In this document: one piece after another, positions 1 to 11,604 of the stretch | Layout: every line of letters begins with the position of its first letter | Position numbering within the stretch: position 1 is the stretch's first letter | Source: Gnetum montanum | Taxonomy: Eukaryota > Streptophyta > Gnetopsida > Gnetales > Gnetaceae | Assembly: GCA_015680685.1 (NCBI GenBank) | Contig: MNCI01010030.1 | Location: forward strand, 95,407-148,439 | Reading direction: 5' to 3' | Length of the DNA: 53,033 nt | Notes under the pieces: model-generated | Seen by the model: the letters and a program-made list of their open reading frames with translations, nothing else | Told to the model about the DNA's origin: nothing | The model's database searches: none | Position numbers and translations under genes: made by a program

Positions 1-2339
1 CTAACACATTCAATGCCATGATCCAACTAAAGCATGCTATGTTAAGGTACATACTATCATGCACGTGTTTCCCATGTCACTCACTGGCAAGGCCTTGGAC
101 TGGTATCGTGCACTACCCAAGGCCTCAATCTCCTCTTTGGAAGATCTCATAACCAAGTTTGTGACATGCTTCAGGTACAACCTAAAGCCTAAAGAAACCC
201 TTGACCAACTGATGTAGGTTAAATAGGGGCCTCTATAGCCCATGCAAAAATTCTTCCAATGTTGGAATACTGCATTGAGTGAAATGCATGAGCCCCTGGT
301 AGAAGCACATCTACTCGTAATCTTCAAAGGTGTAGTGAATGACTTCATCAAGTCCAAACTATATTATCTAGCCCCAAAGTCTCTTAGCCAAGCCTTTGCC
401 CAAAAGAAAAAAGGATAGAGGACGTAGCACAAGCTAGCAATGATCCAACCTATGTGGCCTACAGAAACCAACATGCTTGCAAACATGTAGCCACAAGCAC
501 AAAAACAACCAACTGGGGCCTAACAGCTAAGCAGCCTAAAGGCCCAACTAACAAACTGGCCAATTCTAGCACCAACTCACCTACACTGACAAGGGCTACC
601 CCAAGACCCAACTTTCAACACAAGGACTGCTCAAAGTATACACCACTACCAGTGCAACCCTCTGAACTACTAGGGAAAATCTTGAAAGCTGGGCAAATCC
701 AACACAAACATGTATCAAAAATTTCTCACCAAGAACATGATAGGTACTGTGAACTACTAAGGAACCCTGATTTAGTAGTGCTAGATGAGTCCCCATTTCC
801 ACAACACTTCAAGCTGAACCAATACTATCATTACCACCAATTGGCTAGTCATAGTACAGAAAACGGTCGTGCTTTGTAGGATGACTTGTAGAGAATGATA
901 GAATGTGGCCAACTAGTGCCTAACATAGTGAGTCAATTCAACACAGATGATGCCTCCTATGTCATAAATTCTGTTAGTATAGGTGGTAAGTCCAAACCTA
1001 CACAACAACCTCTTATGATCCATGTGCCTCCCAGCAAGGCAAAGGTTCCCTCTGCCTCCACAAGCAAGAGGCTTCCCTTTTTTGTCAAAGTTCCATCTTG
1101 AGCACCCATAGCACCCTTTGTGGTCAAATTCCCACAGCAACCATCTGCTAAGATGTTAAACTAGCATCATGCAACAACAACCGCTAGGCAACCTTTTGTT
1201 ATCAAGGTGCCACAATGGGTTGACCACACAACAACTCCACCTAAGCCACCCTTTATCATAAGGGTGCCACAATGTGATAGCCCCTCACATATCCAAAACA
1301 AAATAATAGGCAACATCTCGATCCCTCCTTCGTCAAGGGTTGACTCCACTAGCAACCCGGGTAGACCCACCAAATGGTAACGGAAGAGGACAAATGAGCA
1401 CCTTGCAACTCCCATGGCTAAAGCAAAGGCCATAACCAGTAAACAACAATTGAATTATGGGGCCACTACCCCCAAGAAATTCAAGCAAACAAAGCCCAAG
1501 TCCCCCTCATGAGAGATCTATCTCTCAAGCCACATGGAGGAAGTCAAAGCCAACACAACGACTAATGACAAGGATTTTGTAGCTGCACTAACCCAGGTGA
1601 AACAAATGCTCAAGAAAAAGAACACAACATTGAGTTTGTATGACCTAGTCATGACCTCATCTCCTCACTACCAAGCATTGGCCCAAGTCTTGGCCTCCAT
1701 TCTTGTTATGGAGGACATCCCTGCAAATGAGGCATGCATCCGTGCAACAATGCTGCCCCCTGCACCACAAGAACCAAATGCAACATCTTTAGTGTTCCAC
1801 AATAATACAGTCAAAGTCAACCCTAAACAAGGGGAGGTTACTACAGCTCCACTATCCATTAGCATTCGTGTTGGGCAATGTACCATCCGCAGGGTACATG
1901 TTGATCATGGTGCATCAACAAATGTAGTATTGCACTATGTCATTGAAAAGCTAGGCCTGGTAGATGAAATCAGACCAACCAAAACCACGTGTTTAAAATC
2001 CTTCAATTGATCATGTGTCATATTCAAGGGTACAATCAACTTAGCCTTTGTAGTAGGAGAGAAATTCCCCACTAGCGTAGATTTCACTGTCATAAAGGAG
2101 ATGCCAAGTTTCAACATGATTCTAGGTAGGCCTTGGCTAGCCCAACTACGTGACATCTCCTCTCCCATCCACCAAGAAATCCACCTTCCATATGAAGGTG
2201 GTCAAGTTATCATCCATGGTGATAACGCTTCCTCTTCGGCTATCCATGACATAGACATGGCACAAGTTTTAGAAGAAGAGTTCGTTGGTGGTACACCTAT
2301 AACAACGAATGCAGTGCCTAAGGCTAAAACACCTGAATG
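1..2339 (+). pseudogene. Element A1: gag-protease polyprotein remnant, 5' end off window
   Basis: Decayed gag-protease gene of a Ty3/gypsy element; intact, it would supply the capsid and the protease that matures it. The capsid part lies at about 60-450: GKALDWYRALPK, then FVTCFRYNLKP, then EAHLLVIFKGVVNDFIKSKL and YYLAPKSLSQAF. A linker rich in P-F-[VI]-[VI]-[KR]-V-P peptides (1020-1290) follows. The block before the protease is at 1534-1860 and the protease at about 1875-2260. The active-site region reads VHVDHGASTNVV, where other copies in this window have VDDGA. GRPWLAQLRDISSPIHQEIH follows. In-frame stops occur near 214, 880, 892, 1100, 1160 and 2010, so it is broken. Array sequence follows it instead of RT, and no pol is attached. 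The same gag subfamily reappears at 48380-49782 (TNWGxTAK). Strand and family are secure; domain limits are approximate. Confidence 0.88.
1141..1168 (-). repeat. Single mini-hairpin unit inside the gag-protease linker
   Basis: A lone unit of the array family described at 2865-3083 sits in the coding linker. CATC (1142-1145), a six-base loop and GATG (1152-1155) are followed by TTAAACTAGCA. It brings a stop codon (near 1160) into the gag-protease frame. Element C has three such units at the matching place (19910-20010). Confidence 0.7.
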
Positions 2340-2340
2340 A

Positions 2341-2864
2341 GTGGTTGAAGCCAACAACCTCCCATAGGATCCTAAGCCTTGCACATTCCCTAATCCATTC
2401 CTAGTTAGGAAGCAACTACATGACCAAGACCTTCCCTTGGCCAAAAATGCGCTAAATGCTCGCCTACCGTTTTCCTCCACTTTCCATGCATTTTTGAATT
2501 TCATTTACATTGCACTAGCCTACGCATTTACATGCTACCTACTTACTTAGATCAAGAATTTCATTTTGTTCACCTATTTGTTTTACTTTTTTTTATGCAT
2601 CCATTCATTTAACTTACACATTACATCTGAAAACATAGAACTACAAAAATGCATGGCCCGAAAAGGCCTTAAAGTAGCTTATGACCAAGAACGGCCTTAA
2701 ACTATCACTTTTTGCATTGATTCCTTTCATTCATATGTTTAAAATTCATTTACAGTAGATGTTGCTTGATATTCTCTTTTAGTTGACTTTTGTAGGATTT
2801 TGCAGACACACAACATGACTACGCATGCAACATCACACCTTACATAAGCAAGGTAAGCACCAAT
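2341..2864. other. Non-coding DNA after A1 protease with array-1 remnant
   Basis: AT-rich sequence with no gene. Two degenerate units of the GGCC-type array lie at about 2651-2705 (GGCC, CGAAAA, GGCC, then TTAAAGTAGC; and CGGCCTTAAACTA). They occupy the position that arrays take after protease in G and H. A pyrimidine-rich run with TTTTGCAG near 2796-2804 could be a remnant 3' splice site, as expected for an intron after protease in Ogre-like elements, but no matching donor was identified. Confidence 0.55.
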
Positions 2865-3083
2865 CCGCTATGACTATAAACTGGCATAGATAGTCCACTA
2901 TGACTAGCACAGATAGTCTACTATGACTATAAACTGGCATAGCTCGTCCTTGGGTCATGATGTTAAACTGGCACAACATCCACTATCTGCTACGACATTA
3001 AACTAGCATCCAACAGTCTACTAGGACTATAAACTAGCACATCACGGTCTACCAGGATCTTAAACTAGCATGTGGATGATCTG
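2865..3083 (-). repeat. Mini-hairpin array (type 2), about eight units
   Basis: Each unit has a core such as AGTC-TACTAT-GACT followed by ATAAACTRGCAC, then a short variable spacer. Clear palindromes are AGTC (2892-2895)/GACT (2902-2905) and AGTC (2915-2918)/GACT (2925-2928); further units are at about 2975, 3010 and 3040. The unit reads in the opposite sense to those inside minus-strand elements, which fits A1 lying on the plus strand. Confidence 0.85.
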
Positions 3084-3597
3084 ATCCAAACACTTGCCAT
3101 TGCCCTGGGAGCACTCATAGCATCATCGCCTCCCACCATCCTAGTGATTCTTTTGGAGCACTTGCCATTAGTGTGACATTCAGAACACTTACAGCATCAT
3201 TGCCCTGGCACTTTCACTGACTTTCTGAACACTTGCAATTAGCATAGCATTTGACACTTTCACAACATCTTCAAAATTTTTCACTTGCAACATCTTCATA
3301 TTTATCATTTGCACTTTCATTTCAGATTTTGTGGTTTTCTTGTCCTCCCTGAGTTGTGTTTGTAGGACGAAGCATTGGAGATAGTCGTGCAAAGGTGCAT
3401 TTCATCACAGCAGCAAGTCATAACGTTGCTTTGATGTGCATAACTAAACTAATTGAACCACTCAAGAGTGCACATCCCCCTCATCCCTATTATAGCCTAT
3501 GCACATCCATTTCTTCATCCCAATATCCTCTCATACTCTCCATATTCATGATTTCACATTCCTCTAATTTCATATTACAGTATGCTTTTGCTACCAG
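3084..3597 (+). other. A1 3' tail with conserved splice-acceptor-like junction, then junction to captured gene
   Basis: Bases 3090-3350 hold short imperfect repeats of 'cacttgca / agcatcat' type. At 3351-3365 the sequence GAGTTGTGTTTGTAG precedes GACGAAGC. The same junction and the following ~100 bases recur on the minus strand of element C at 17871 and in element F at 52320. The peptide DEALExVxQRCIS can be read in A1 and C. This is therefore a conserved tail segment between array and LTR. Homology to A1 stops near 3590 and sequence of the captured gene begins. The boundary is a chimeric join. Confidence 0.6.
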
Positions 3598-6500
3598 GTT
3601 CTTCATTGACGAGGATGGGGTTCATGACCTACTGAGTTTACTGGCTACAACACAACTAGCCCTGCATGAGTTCTCTCTTGCTGAGAACTTGTGGATGGGT
3701 GTGATCGATCAATGCAAGGGTGAATACCACACCTTCCCATATGTATATTCTCCCCTATATGATCAGTGTAGGAGGTAGGGCTGGTTGGATGGGGAGTTGG
3801 CAAAACCTTTTAAACCGGTCATGGTTGAAGAAATTCTAGTTGAAATTCCATAGTTCGCATTGCCATACTGACCTAGTAGGTTAAGTGGTAAGTGCCACAT
3901 GTGTAAGTGTCTTTGCGATTTTGAATTTTTTGTATTTCTTGCTAAACATTTTCGTGGAACTATTGCAGGGGCAAAGAAGCCTTAGGAGGTGACGATGGTA
4001 ACCACCATGGCATAGGGGGTGAATGTCTACTTCAAGTATGGAGAAGTAGAGAAGAGCCAATGCTGGTTAAATGGTGGGGCCTTAGATGCCCTGGTCTAGA
4101 ACCTCAAAAAGGCAGGGCCTCTGGACCTATTCCTAGCCCCAAATCTGGGCGTTCTTGTAGCCAAGATGCTCACCTTGGTCAAATGCTTTTCTGACAAGGT
4201 GGGCTACTTTCTCCTACGTGTGCATGGTGTGCAAGTGGTCATTGAAATCAATGAATAGTTGTTCATGGATCTGTTCAGTGTCCCTACCGAAGGCATTTTG
4301 ATAGGGTTGAAGTCCAAGTTGAAGCTGATCCTCTAGAAGAAGGACATTAAGGAGTGGTTAAGGCTCACCAAGGAGAATAACGGGCTCCCTATGGAGAAAC
4401 TCAAGGACAGATCCACCAAGTAGTTTTACCCAGTCTTTTAGGCTTGTGCATTCCCCCAGCTACACACCTAGGGAAAGGTCCTAGGGCTTGAGCAGGCCTA
4501 GATAATGCGTGAGGTTATGGAGGACGGGACCCACTAGAATTGGGTCGAGTCCCTATGTAAAGGCTTACGAGCTAAAATCTTGGGGCACCATACAAAAATG
4601 AAGTCTCATTCAAACATCCATTACACCTTTTACATAGGTTTCTTAAAGCACTTTGTAGAATTCTTGGTGGTCTAGGAGAGAGGATCTTGGGTCGTGTGAA
4701 ATCGCGACCAGATTTCCAAACCTTTGATTCACTAGATTTTTCAGACCATTTGAGCCCATGATTTCCCAGAAGTAATCGGGAAGTCATTTTCTATAATGAC
4801 AAAGGATTGGGTCGTCCACAACATTCATGCCTAGGATAGCATAGGTGAGACACCCACCACCATGGATGGTAGCGTATCATGAGATGAACATCTCATAGCT
4901 GAGACTATGGCCAGCAAGTTGCGGTAGAAGAGGCCTCCCCAGCTAAGGAAACCATTTGCATGGAGGAAGAGGAGGGGCGAAGACTACAGCTTAAACTACA
5001 GAGGATACAACTAGATGGCATAGCGTAGCGTAGCATTTGTCTTAGGCTAACTTTCTTTGAGCTAAATGCATTTTTGACCACCAAAAGAAAAAGGAGAAGA
5101 AGAAGTAGGCGACGAAGAGGTGTCGGCCCTTAGGACAGGGATGACAAATAAAGGCACTGGGGCCCTAGTCTTAGAGAGAAGGGCCCTAATCAAAAGGTGG
5201 AGAGCTCCTACCATTAAGGTAGGGGCCCTTATTATTAGGGAGAACCCTCCTACCCATAGAGAGAAGTCACTCTTGAATAAACAAGATGCTGGTCTCCTTA
5301 TAGGAAAGGCACCAACACATGAAGAGGAGGTTCATAGGGACCTAGGAGGAACTTCTGGCCATGCTTCTACCATCATCTTGCATTATCCAGAAGAGAGACT
5401 ACAATCAGACATTGGTGATTTTGGCAACATGTTTACCTTTTCATAGTTCATTTTGGTCATTGCTAACATGTTTAGTTATGCGACAGATTCTACGGTTGAT
5501 GCCACAGGGCCCCCTTCAGTTCACATGAGATCTTGGGCTGAAATCCCTAGCAAATTCGTGTATATGTAGGGGATTGTTGACGACATGATCAATCGCCTTT
5601 AGAAGGTGGACCCTCAAGTAGGTAAGTAATAATTTCATTCGCTCTCATGTTGTTATGCTAAAATTTCTTGCATTTGCTACTTGTGCTATGGTAATGCGAC
5701 TAGTATGTTTTTTTGTGTCATGGTAGCCTCTCAACTCAAGTGGGACCTGACACAACCTTCGAAAATTGGTGTTGTCTCCACATTCCCACCAGACGTGATC
5801 GAGGTATCTTATCATGCATATAACGAGGTCTGCAAATGCACTTTGCACTCGGCGTGCTCCCTGTGGGAGTGCAAGCGTACCAATGAAGAGCTATGGAAAT
5901 GAGCCTAGAAGGCTGAGCAAAGAGAAGCTGACCTGAGGGTTGAGGTGGACGACCTCAAGTTGAGGGATGAGTTCCTCATGGCTCGCAGCACTAACAATGA
6001 GGACTGGAGCACAGCTATGGTGGACCATGCCAGGTTTTGGATAGTTGCACATTAGAATGTCAAGACTACCTGCAAACTAATAGAGTAGCAGATGCAGATG
6101 GACCTGATAGACTAGAAGTGTCAAGATCTAAAAGACATCAGCTCCAAGATTTTTGAATGGGGGCAGACTGAAAGAAACCAAAAATATATGTATAAAAAGG
6201 AAAATTTTGTCCATTAGAGGTTATAAGAAGATGCTGCTATTGAGGCATTTACGTATAAAGCATTCATAAATGCCATTGACACTTCTAAGGCCTATACCAG
6301 GTTTAAAGATCTGTTCAAGATCACAAAATCTCCTAGCCCGAAGGTGACCCTTCCCACAAGAGAGACCACAACCATCTCCTTTTCTCTGGGGCTACCAAGG
6401 TGGACACCCACCAAAAGGGAGAGAGCTACTATAGTAGATGCTACACTAGATAGAAGATGTTGGCATGAAATCATGGTACAAGAGGTTTGGCATCTCCTCG

Positions 6501-6773
6501 GGCTCGGTTTAGACCAAATACCCTTTGAGATGGATGTAGGCCCTTCTCGGGTTAATCAATGTTTACTATGATAATGTTTATGCTTTGTTGTTTTTTTCAT
6601 TCGTTGTCCTAGCTAATCACTTTATTTCCATGATACAGGCCCTAGACAAGGATGCAGCACTCATGGAGGAAGGAAATGAAGAGTTGGTGAGGAACAAAGC
6701 AGGGGAAAGCCATGCGAAGAGAGATGATGCAGAAGCAGAAGGTGAAAACGATGCGAACATAGATAGCCCATGA
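3598..6773 (+). pseudogene. Captured intron-containing gene, 5'-truncated copy (antisense to element G)
   Basis: Second, diverged copy of the gene at 37244-41275, with the same exon order. It starts at the exon following acceptor CTACCAG (3591-3597), reading FFIDEDGVHDLL; the HAD-domain exon is missing. The next exon starts after TATTGCAG (3961-3968) and is long. It includes KMLTLVKCFSDKVGYF, then LFMDLFSVPTEG, and ends near 5621 at a GTAAGT donor. The exon from about 5730 carries CSLWECKRTNEELWK and a coiled-coil-like charged segment, ending GPSR before GT near 6550. The last exon (from about 6640) is acidic (MEEGNEELVRN) and ends IDSP-stop at 6773; AATAAA lies near 6840. Several in-frame stops (for example near 3778, 4010, 4256) show decay. 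Similarity to the H copy is clearly protein-level, with about half of the residues matching in the best stretches by eye. It lies antisense to G's gag-protease. Its function is not recognised. Confidence 0.75.
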
Positions 6774-7439
6774 CCATATGGGATTTTTTTTGAATTTTTG
6801 GTGTAATGAATTTTGCAAACATTGAAAGATAACTATTTTGAATAAAGCAAGAGGATTTTGCACTAACTTATGTATTGCATACATGCGTCTTGTATAAAAT
6901 GTTCATGCTTTCATGTGTTAGTTTTAGGCCATTTTGGGCCATTACGTAACATGCCAAAGGAATGATGGCATCAACCACTTAAATAAAGGCTAACTAGTAA
7001 CTTATGCTAGTTTTAGGCCATTTTAGGCCATTACTAGGTTTAGGCCATTTCGGGCCATTGCTAGTTTTAGGCCGTTTTGAGCCATTGCTAGTTTTAGTTC
7101 ATTTCGGGCCATAGTGTAGTATTGAAGGTTTTAGGCCATTTCGAGCCATCACGTAAATGCACATTGCTAGTTTTAGGCCATTTTGGGCCATAGTGTAGAA
7201 ACATATAAGTAGTGTGTGGGCCAGAACCAATAGGGTTGCTATCCTAGGTGAAGGTGCTTCTTGACCCAACGTGGGTTGAGTGAGACGTAAGGCCAAGGCG
7301 CTCCACCAAGGCCTTCGTCGACGTTGTCACCTCCCACTTGGAAGGGTAACTCAGTCCATGCATTTTCATTTTTTGGGATTGACCTACTAAGCTGACCCCC
7401 ATGCTAGGTAGTTAGTATAAGTTATGACAGATGCTTCAT
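6774..7439 (+). repeat. Mini-hairpin array (type 1, GGCC arms) between captured gene and G protease
   Basis: About seven units of TAGTTTTAGGCC-ATTTCG-GGCCATT type fall between 6920 and 7196; some are spaced about 26 bases apart (7012-7105). Arms GGCC/GGCC flank a six-base loop, with single-base decay in some (GGCC/GAGCC). The flanks (6774-6919 and 7197-7439) hold no gene. 7197-7439 leads into the protease C-terminus of G on the minus strand. Confidence 0.85.
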
Positions 7440-10400
7440 TCTCGGAAGTTATGACCTCTAAGCCTTCTTCCACAGCTATGTTGTGGATCTCTTTCATTAC
7501 TACTTCGTCACCATGGATCACCACTTCCCTACTTGAGTAAGGCAAGTGGATTTCTTGGTGTATGGGTGAGGAGAGAACCCTAAGTTATGCTAACCACAAT
7601 CTCCCCAAGATTAGATTAAAGTCGGGCATTTCCTCAACCATGGTGAACATTGCGTTTGTGGCGAATTGGTCCCCTACTACAAAGTTTATATGGACTATGC
7701 CCTTTACCACGACTCGCATCCCATTGAATGACCTCAGGCATGATGTCATTGTGGGTTTAATCTAGTCAACTAATCCCAACTTGTCTATAATGGGGAAGGG
7801 GATGATATTCGTGGTAGCCCCATCATCAACGTGTACCCTTCGGATCTGGTTTTGGCCAACCCGAATTGTGATGAAAAGGGGTGTTGTGGTCACTTGACCC
7901 CCTTCAAAATATTCCCTAATAGCATCATTGAAAAAGGTTATTTGAGGCTATTCTGACCCTATAGGTGTAGGAGGAAGCATGATCAAGTGGATCACTTCTT
8001 CTTCCATTGGCATGTCTTTATTGACCGGAATCATTGTCAACATACGAATCAGAGCCTCGTGATGCGAAATGTATGTCATGATTAGGTCGTACAAGCTCAA
8101 TGTAGCTTTATTTTGTTTTAGAGATAGTTTGACCTATGTGAGGATGTCTAAGAGGTCTTGGCTACCCCCTGGTTTGATGCTTTCCTCCCCTTCTATTCAT
8201 CCTGGGAGACGAAGTTCTTGAGGAGAGGAGACTTCAAATCCTGGTTCAAATTCTTGTTGGTAGAGTGGTGCAGGCTACATGCTCGTGTTGATCTTTGTCA
8301 TAGGTTGTGAAGGCACACACATAGGGAGTGAAGATATAGGATCGAGAGTACCTTTGATGGTACTTCCCTTCAACATCTCACCCATTAAGTGAACTTCTTG
8401 CTTTGCGAGGCAAGAAGTCTATTCAACTGTTCTATGTGAGATGGGGGCCATCAAAGACGTCGGCCCCCTAATGACGAATGGAGCTAGAAGTGTTAGGGTG
8501 TGGGGCCACATTACCCTACTGATAGGTGGTGCAAAAGTAGATGCCTGTGGTGGGACTTTTAGGATGAACGGTTGTTGCAAGCTTCAATTAGCTGCTCATG
8601 GTGCTAGTGCACTACGATGAGGCATATGGACCATGAATGGCTGCTGAGGTGGTCTAGGATCACTATCAATGATGATGGCATTGATTACATAACTAGAATT
8701 ATTAGCATAGATTGGTTTTTAGGACATACTAGGTTGCTTTCATCTAGCACTAGTTTCCCTTGATCAATTAATCTTTGGATATTGTCCTACAACACCAGAT
8801 AGTAATCCGTGTCGTGAACACACTATTGGTGGTAGTCACAAAACCTATCTAGCCTAAAACCCCTAGGAACTAGAGGCTCATTGGGCAAGGCCAAAGAAGG
8901 GTTCCTAAGGAGCTCACAATAACATTGCTACCTTGCAATTGCTTCTTCTGACATCTGCTTATGTTGGATGTATCCTACTTCCAGTAGTTGCTTCAAAAGT
9001 TTTGAAGGCTTGAGAGGTAGTGGGGTGTACTTTGAGTGGTCTTTGCACTCCAAGTTGGGCTTGGTTTGTGTAGATGTCTCAAGTGTAGGTATATCAGGTT
9101 GTGGCACATGGCCCTATTTGGGCATGGGGTTAGCCACTAGTATGGCTGATTTCTTGTTGTTCTTGCTACTATTGTTGCTAGGTTTGGGCTTGGCCTCCAT
9201 TGCCACAGTGGCCATTGTGGTTGTTGGGGCTTTACCCCTTTCCTTCTTCGTGAAGGTGTTTTTGTTAGTGATATAGGCTAGGTCTTTGCTTGCCTCAGCT
9301 GTACCTTGTATGCACTTAGCCTAAGTGAAAGCCTGACTGAGAGAGTGAGGAGCAAGGTAGTACAGTTTAGACTTGATAAAGTTGTTCACTGTGCTCTTAA
9401 AGATGGCCAGTAGATGAGCCTCCACGATGGGCTCATGAATTTTGTTAAGGGTTGCACTCTAATGTTGAATGAACTTCTAGACTAGCTCTAGAGAATCTTG
9501 CTTCATGCTCATCAACTAATCCAATGTGGTTTCTGGCTTCAAGTTGTACTTGAAGCACGTTACGAACTAGGTCATTAACTCTTCTAGAGTTGAAATGGAT
9601 GAGCCTGACAACGTGTGGTACTAATCTACGGCTTTCCCAACTAGGGACATGGTGAAGACATGAATAATTTTGTGTGGCCATTTTTGCAATAACAAAGATT
9701 TGAACCTAAAAGTAATAAGATGTGCATTGGGATCTCCCTCCCCATCATACTTTATGAAGTGTGGGAGAGACATCCCTGGGGGCAGTGTCAAAGAAGGGAT
9801 TGTAGGGCTGATAGGATCATCCTAGTAGAAGTCCATGACTTGTACCATGTTAGACCCAGCAACCTTGAGGCATTTTATTTCCTCAGTGAGGGTCTGGATG
9901 AGCTCAAATGCTTGGTCTAGACACGACGACATTGTGGATGGTTGGGGAAGTGCAGAGGCAGCTCCCACCTATGGTATGGCAGGGGTGGCAGTGTGACCCA
10001 TTGGCAGTACCATTGGGATGACCCCTACAAGTGGTGCTGCCTGTGCTTTCCACCATCCAACAAGTGGTGTTGTTTAGGAGATGACCGCAAGTTGGGCTGC
10101 CAGATAGACTACTTGTGTCATTGGCAGCGTAGACCATAGCCCTGTGTTAGGTTGTGCCGACTGCAAGGCTTGGTGTATTTGAGAGTGCATGTAGTTAGAC
10201 ACTTCTGATGGTTGTGGGGTAGGCAAAGAAGAAAATGGGACCCACCATGTGGATAGGCTAGGGCCTGCCACAATGGCTGGAATAGATGTGAATGTAGGAA
10301 TAGAGACAGAAGTCACGTATGTTTTTGAAGTCGGTATGGTATGAACATGTGGCAAGGTAGCCATGGTTGGTGTGTTACGTGCCATAGGAATAGACTATTG

Positions 10401-11085
10401 AATAGCCTGCAAAGGAATAGTAGCTGCAAATGAAATAGGTGAAACAGGTGAGGGTGGGCATCGAAACACCACAGGATTAGTGTGGCTACCCATAGCAGTT
10501 GTAATCATGGGTTGTGGAACTGTAGGCATAATCACAAAGGGAGTAGTAAGAGACGATGGCTTGGCCAAGAAGGACTAGGTACGAGGGATAGGAGTGGGGC
10601 CGGTTGGACCTCCCTCATCTGATTGGGAATCGAGTTCCTCCTGTCCATCCTGAAAGGTGTCATCTTGGTTGGATGGTATGTGCTATTGCTTCCTAAGCCT
10701 AGTCAACTAGATTAGTTGGTCTAGAAGCCTTTGGTATGCTTATGTTAAAGGTAATGAAAGGTTGGGAGTAGGAACAAATTCCTTCCCATTGTAGTAAGCG
10801 AACTCAAGGCTACATTTTTCCTCGAGTTCGTGTACATCCAAGGGTAGATTGACCTGCACCTTTGCATAGAGGAAGCTGTAACACTTGTGTTGTTGGGTCA
10901 ATCCCTTGGGTCCTCAGTTTTGGATTCTAAGAGATTGGAATGTTTCCGGCATCGAGTTTAGTGGTTTTTCGGCACTAGTAGTGCCTTGAACCATGATGGG
11001 GTCTTCAACATTGAAGGGAACTTTCATGTTGAAGGCATTGGTAGCTGTAGTTGAAAAAGCCATTGTAAGTAGTAGTTTTGTGGAA
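7440..11085 (-). pseudogene. Element G: gag-protease polyprotein remnant
   Basis: Minus-strand gag-protease gene. The likely start is near 11061 (MAFSTTATNAF), then a Pro/Thr-rich N-terminal part with FELIQTLTEEIKCLK near 9910. The capsid region is at about 9830-9300 (DDPISPTIPSLTLPPGMSLP, YDGEGDPNAHLITF, EAHLLAIFKSTVNNFIKSKL). A zinc-finger-like CDYHQ segment is near 8850 and the P-F-V-I-R peptide linker at 8700-8450. The protease at about 7840-7440 contains RVHVDDGATTNIIPFPIIDK and LSSPIHQEIHLPY. Numerous stops and shifts break it. Its order (gag, protease, array, antisense gene) matches element H, but the pol part that should follow is absent; A1 sequence is found there instead. Strand and family are secure. 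Confidence 0.87.
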
Positions 11086-11604
11086 GAGTGCAACAAGTGC
11101 AAAAAGAACAAAGAGACTGAAAGGCAACAAAAGGAAGGCTTTACATCTTGCCAGATACCTGAGGAACCATCGAGGTGATCGATCTTCATCACACAAAGTG
11201 TAAACAACTACGAAAGGGTGTCATGTTTATGCTAGTGCACGATGAGGTACAGAGCACATGCAAGACTACCATAAGATGGGCAAGCTAACTAGCAATCAAA
11301 GGATTTGTGTCTCGCAGGTTCCCAAAGGAACCGTCAAGGCAACTGATCTGTACCACATGTGATGGGGTACAGAACCCATGCAAGACTACCATAAGACAAG
11401 GTAGTCAACCGATGATCGGAGGTCTTGTGTTCTGTAGGGCTCCCAGGGGACCATTGAGGTGACCGATCTACACCACACAAAGTGTAAACAACCACAAAAG
11501 GGTGTGACATTTATACTTATGCATATCAGGGTACAGAAGGCTCACAGAACTACCGTAACACGTGGAAAAGGCACCAAAAGGTCCTCCTTCTAGCACTAGA
11601 AAAC
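11086..11604 (-). promoter_or_regulatory. G leader with ~130-bp repeats and primer-binding site
   Basis: The untranslated leader holds three imperfect direct copies of a ~130-bp unit (about 11152-11278, 11300-11400 and 11430-11560). They share segments like GAGGTGACCGATCTACACC, GGGTACAGA and AGACTACCATAAGA. Element H has one counterpart at 45731-45860. The putative primer-binding site is at 11580-11598 on the minus strand (TAGTGCTAGAAGGAGGACC), seven bases from the LTR end. Matching sites in C, E and H support it. The primer tRNA was not assigned. Confidence 0.65.

Noticed and set aside
2640-3600. Possible tRNA or snoRNA because of repeated short stems
   Set aside because: Stems are 4-5 bp with six-base loops in arrays. 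No cloverleaf, box C/D or box H/ACA arrangement was seen.
8968-9276. Plus-strand stretch with a Leu-rich membrane-like segment
   Set aside because: Antisense of the Lys/Asn-rich gag segment of element G; hydrophobicity is a by-product.
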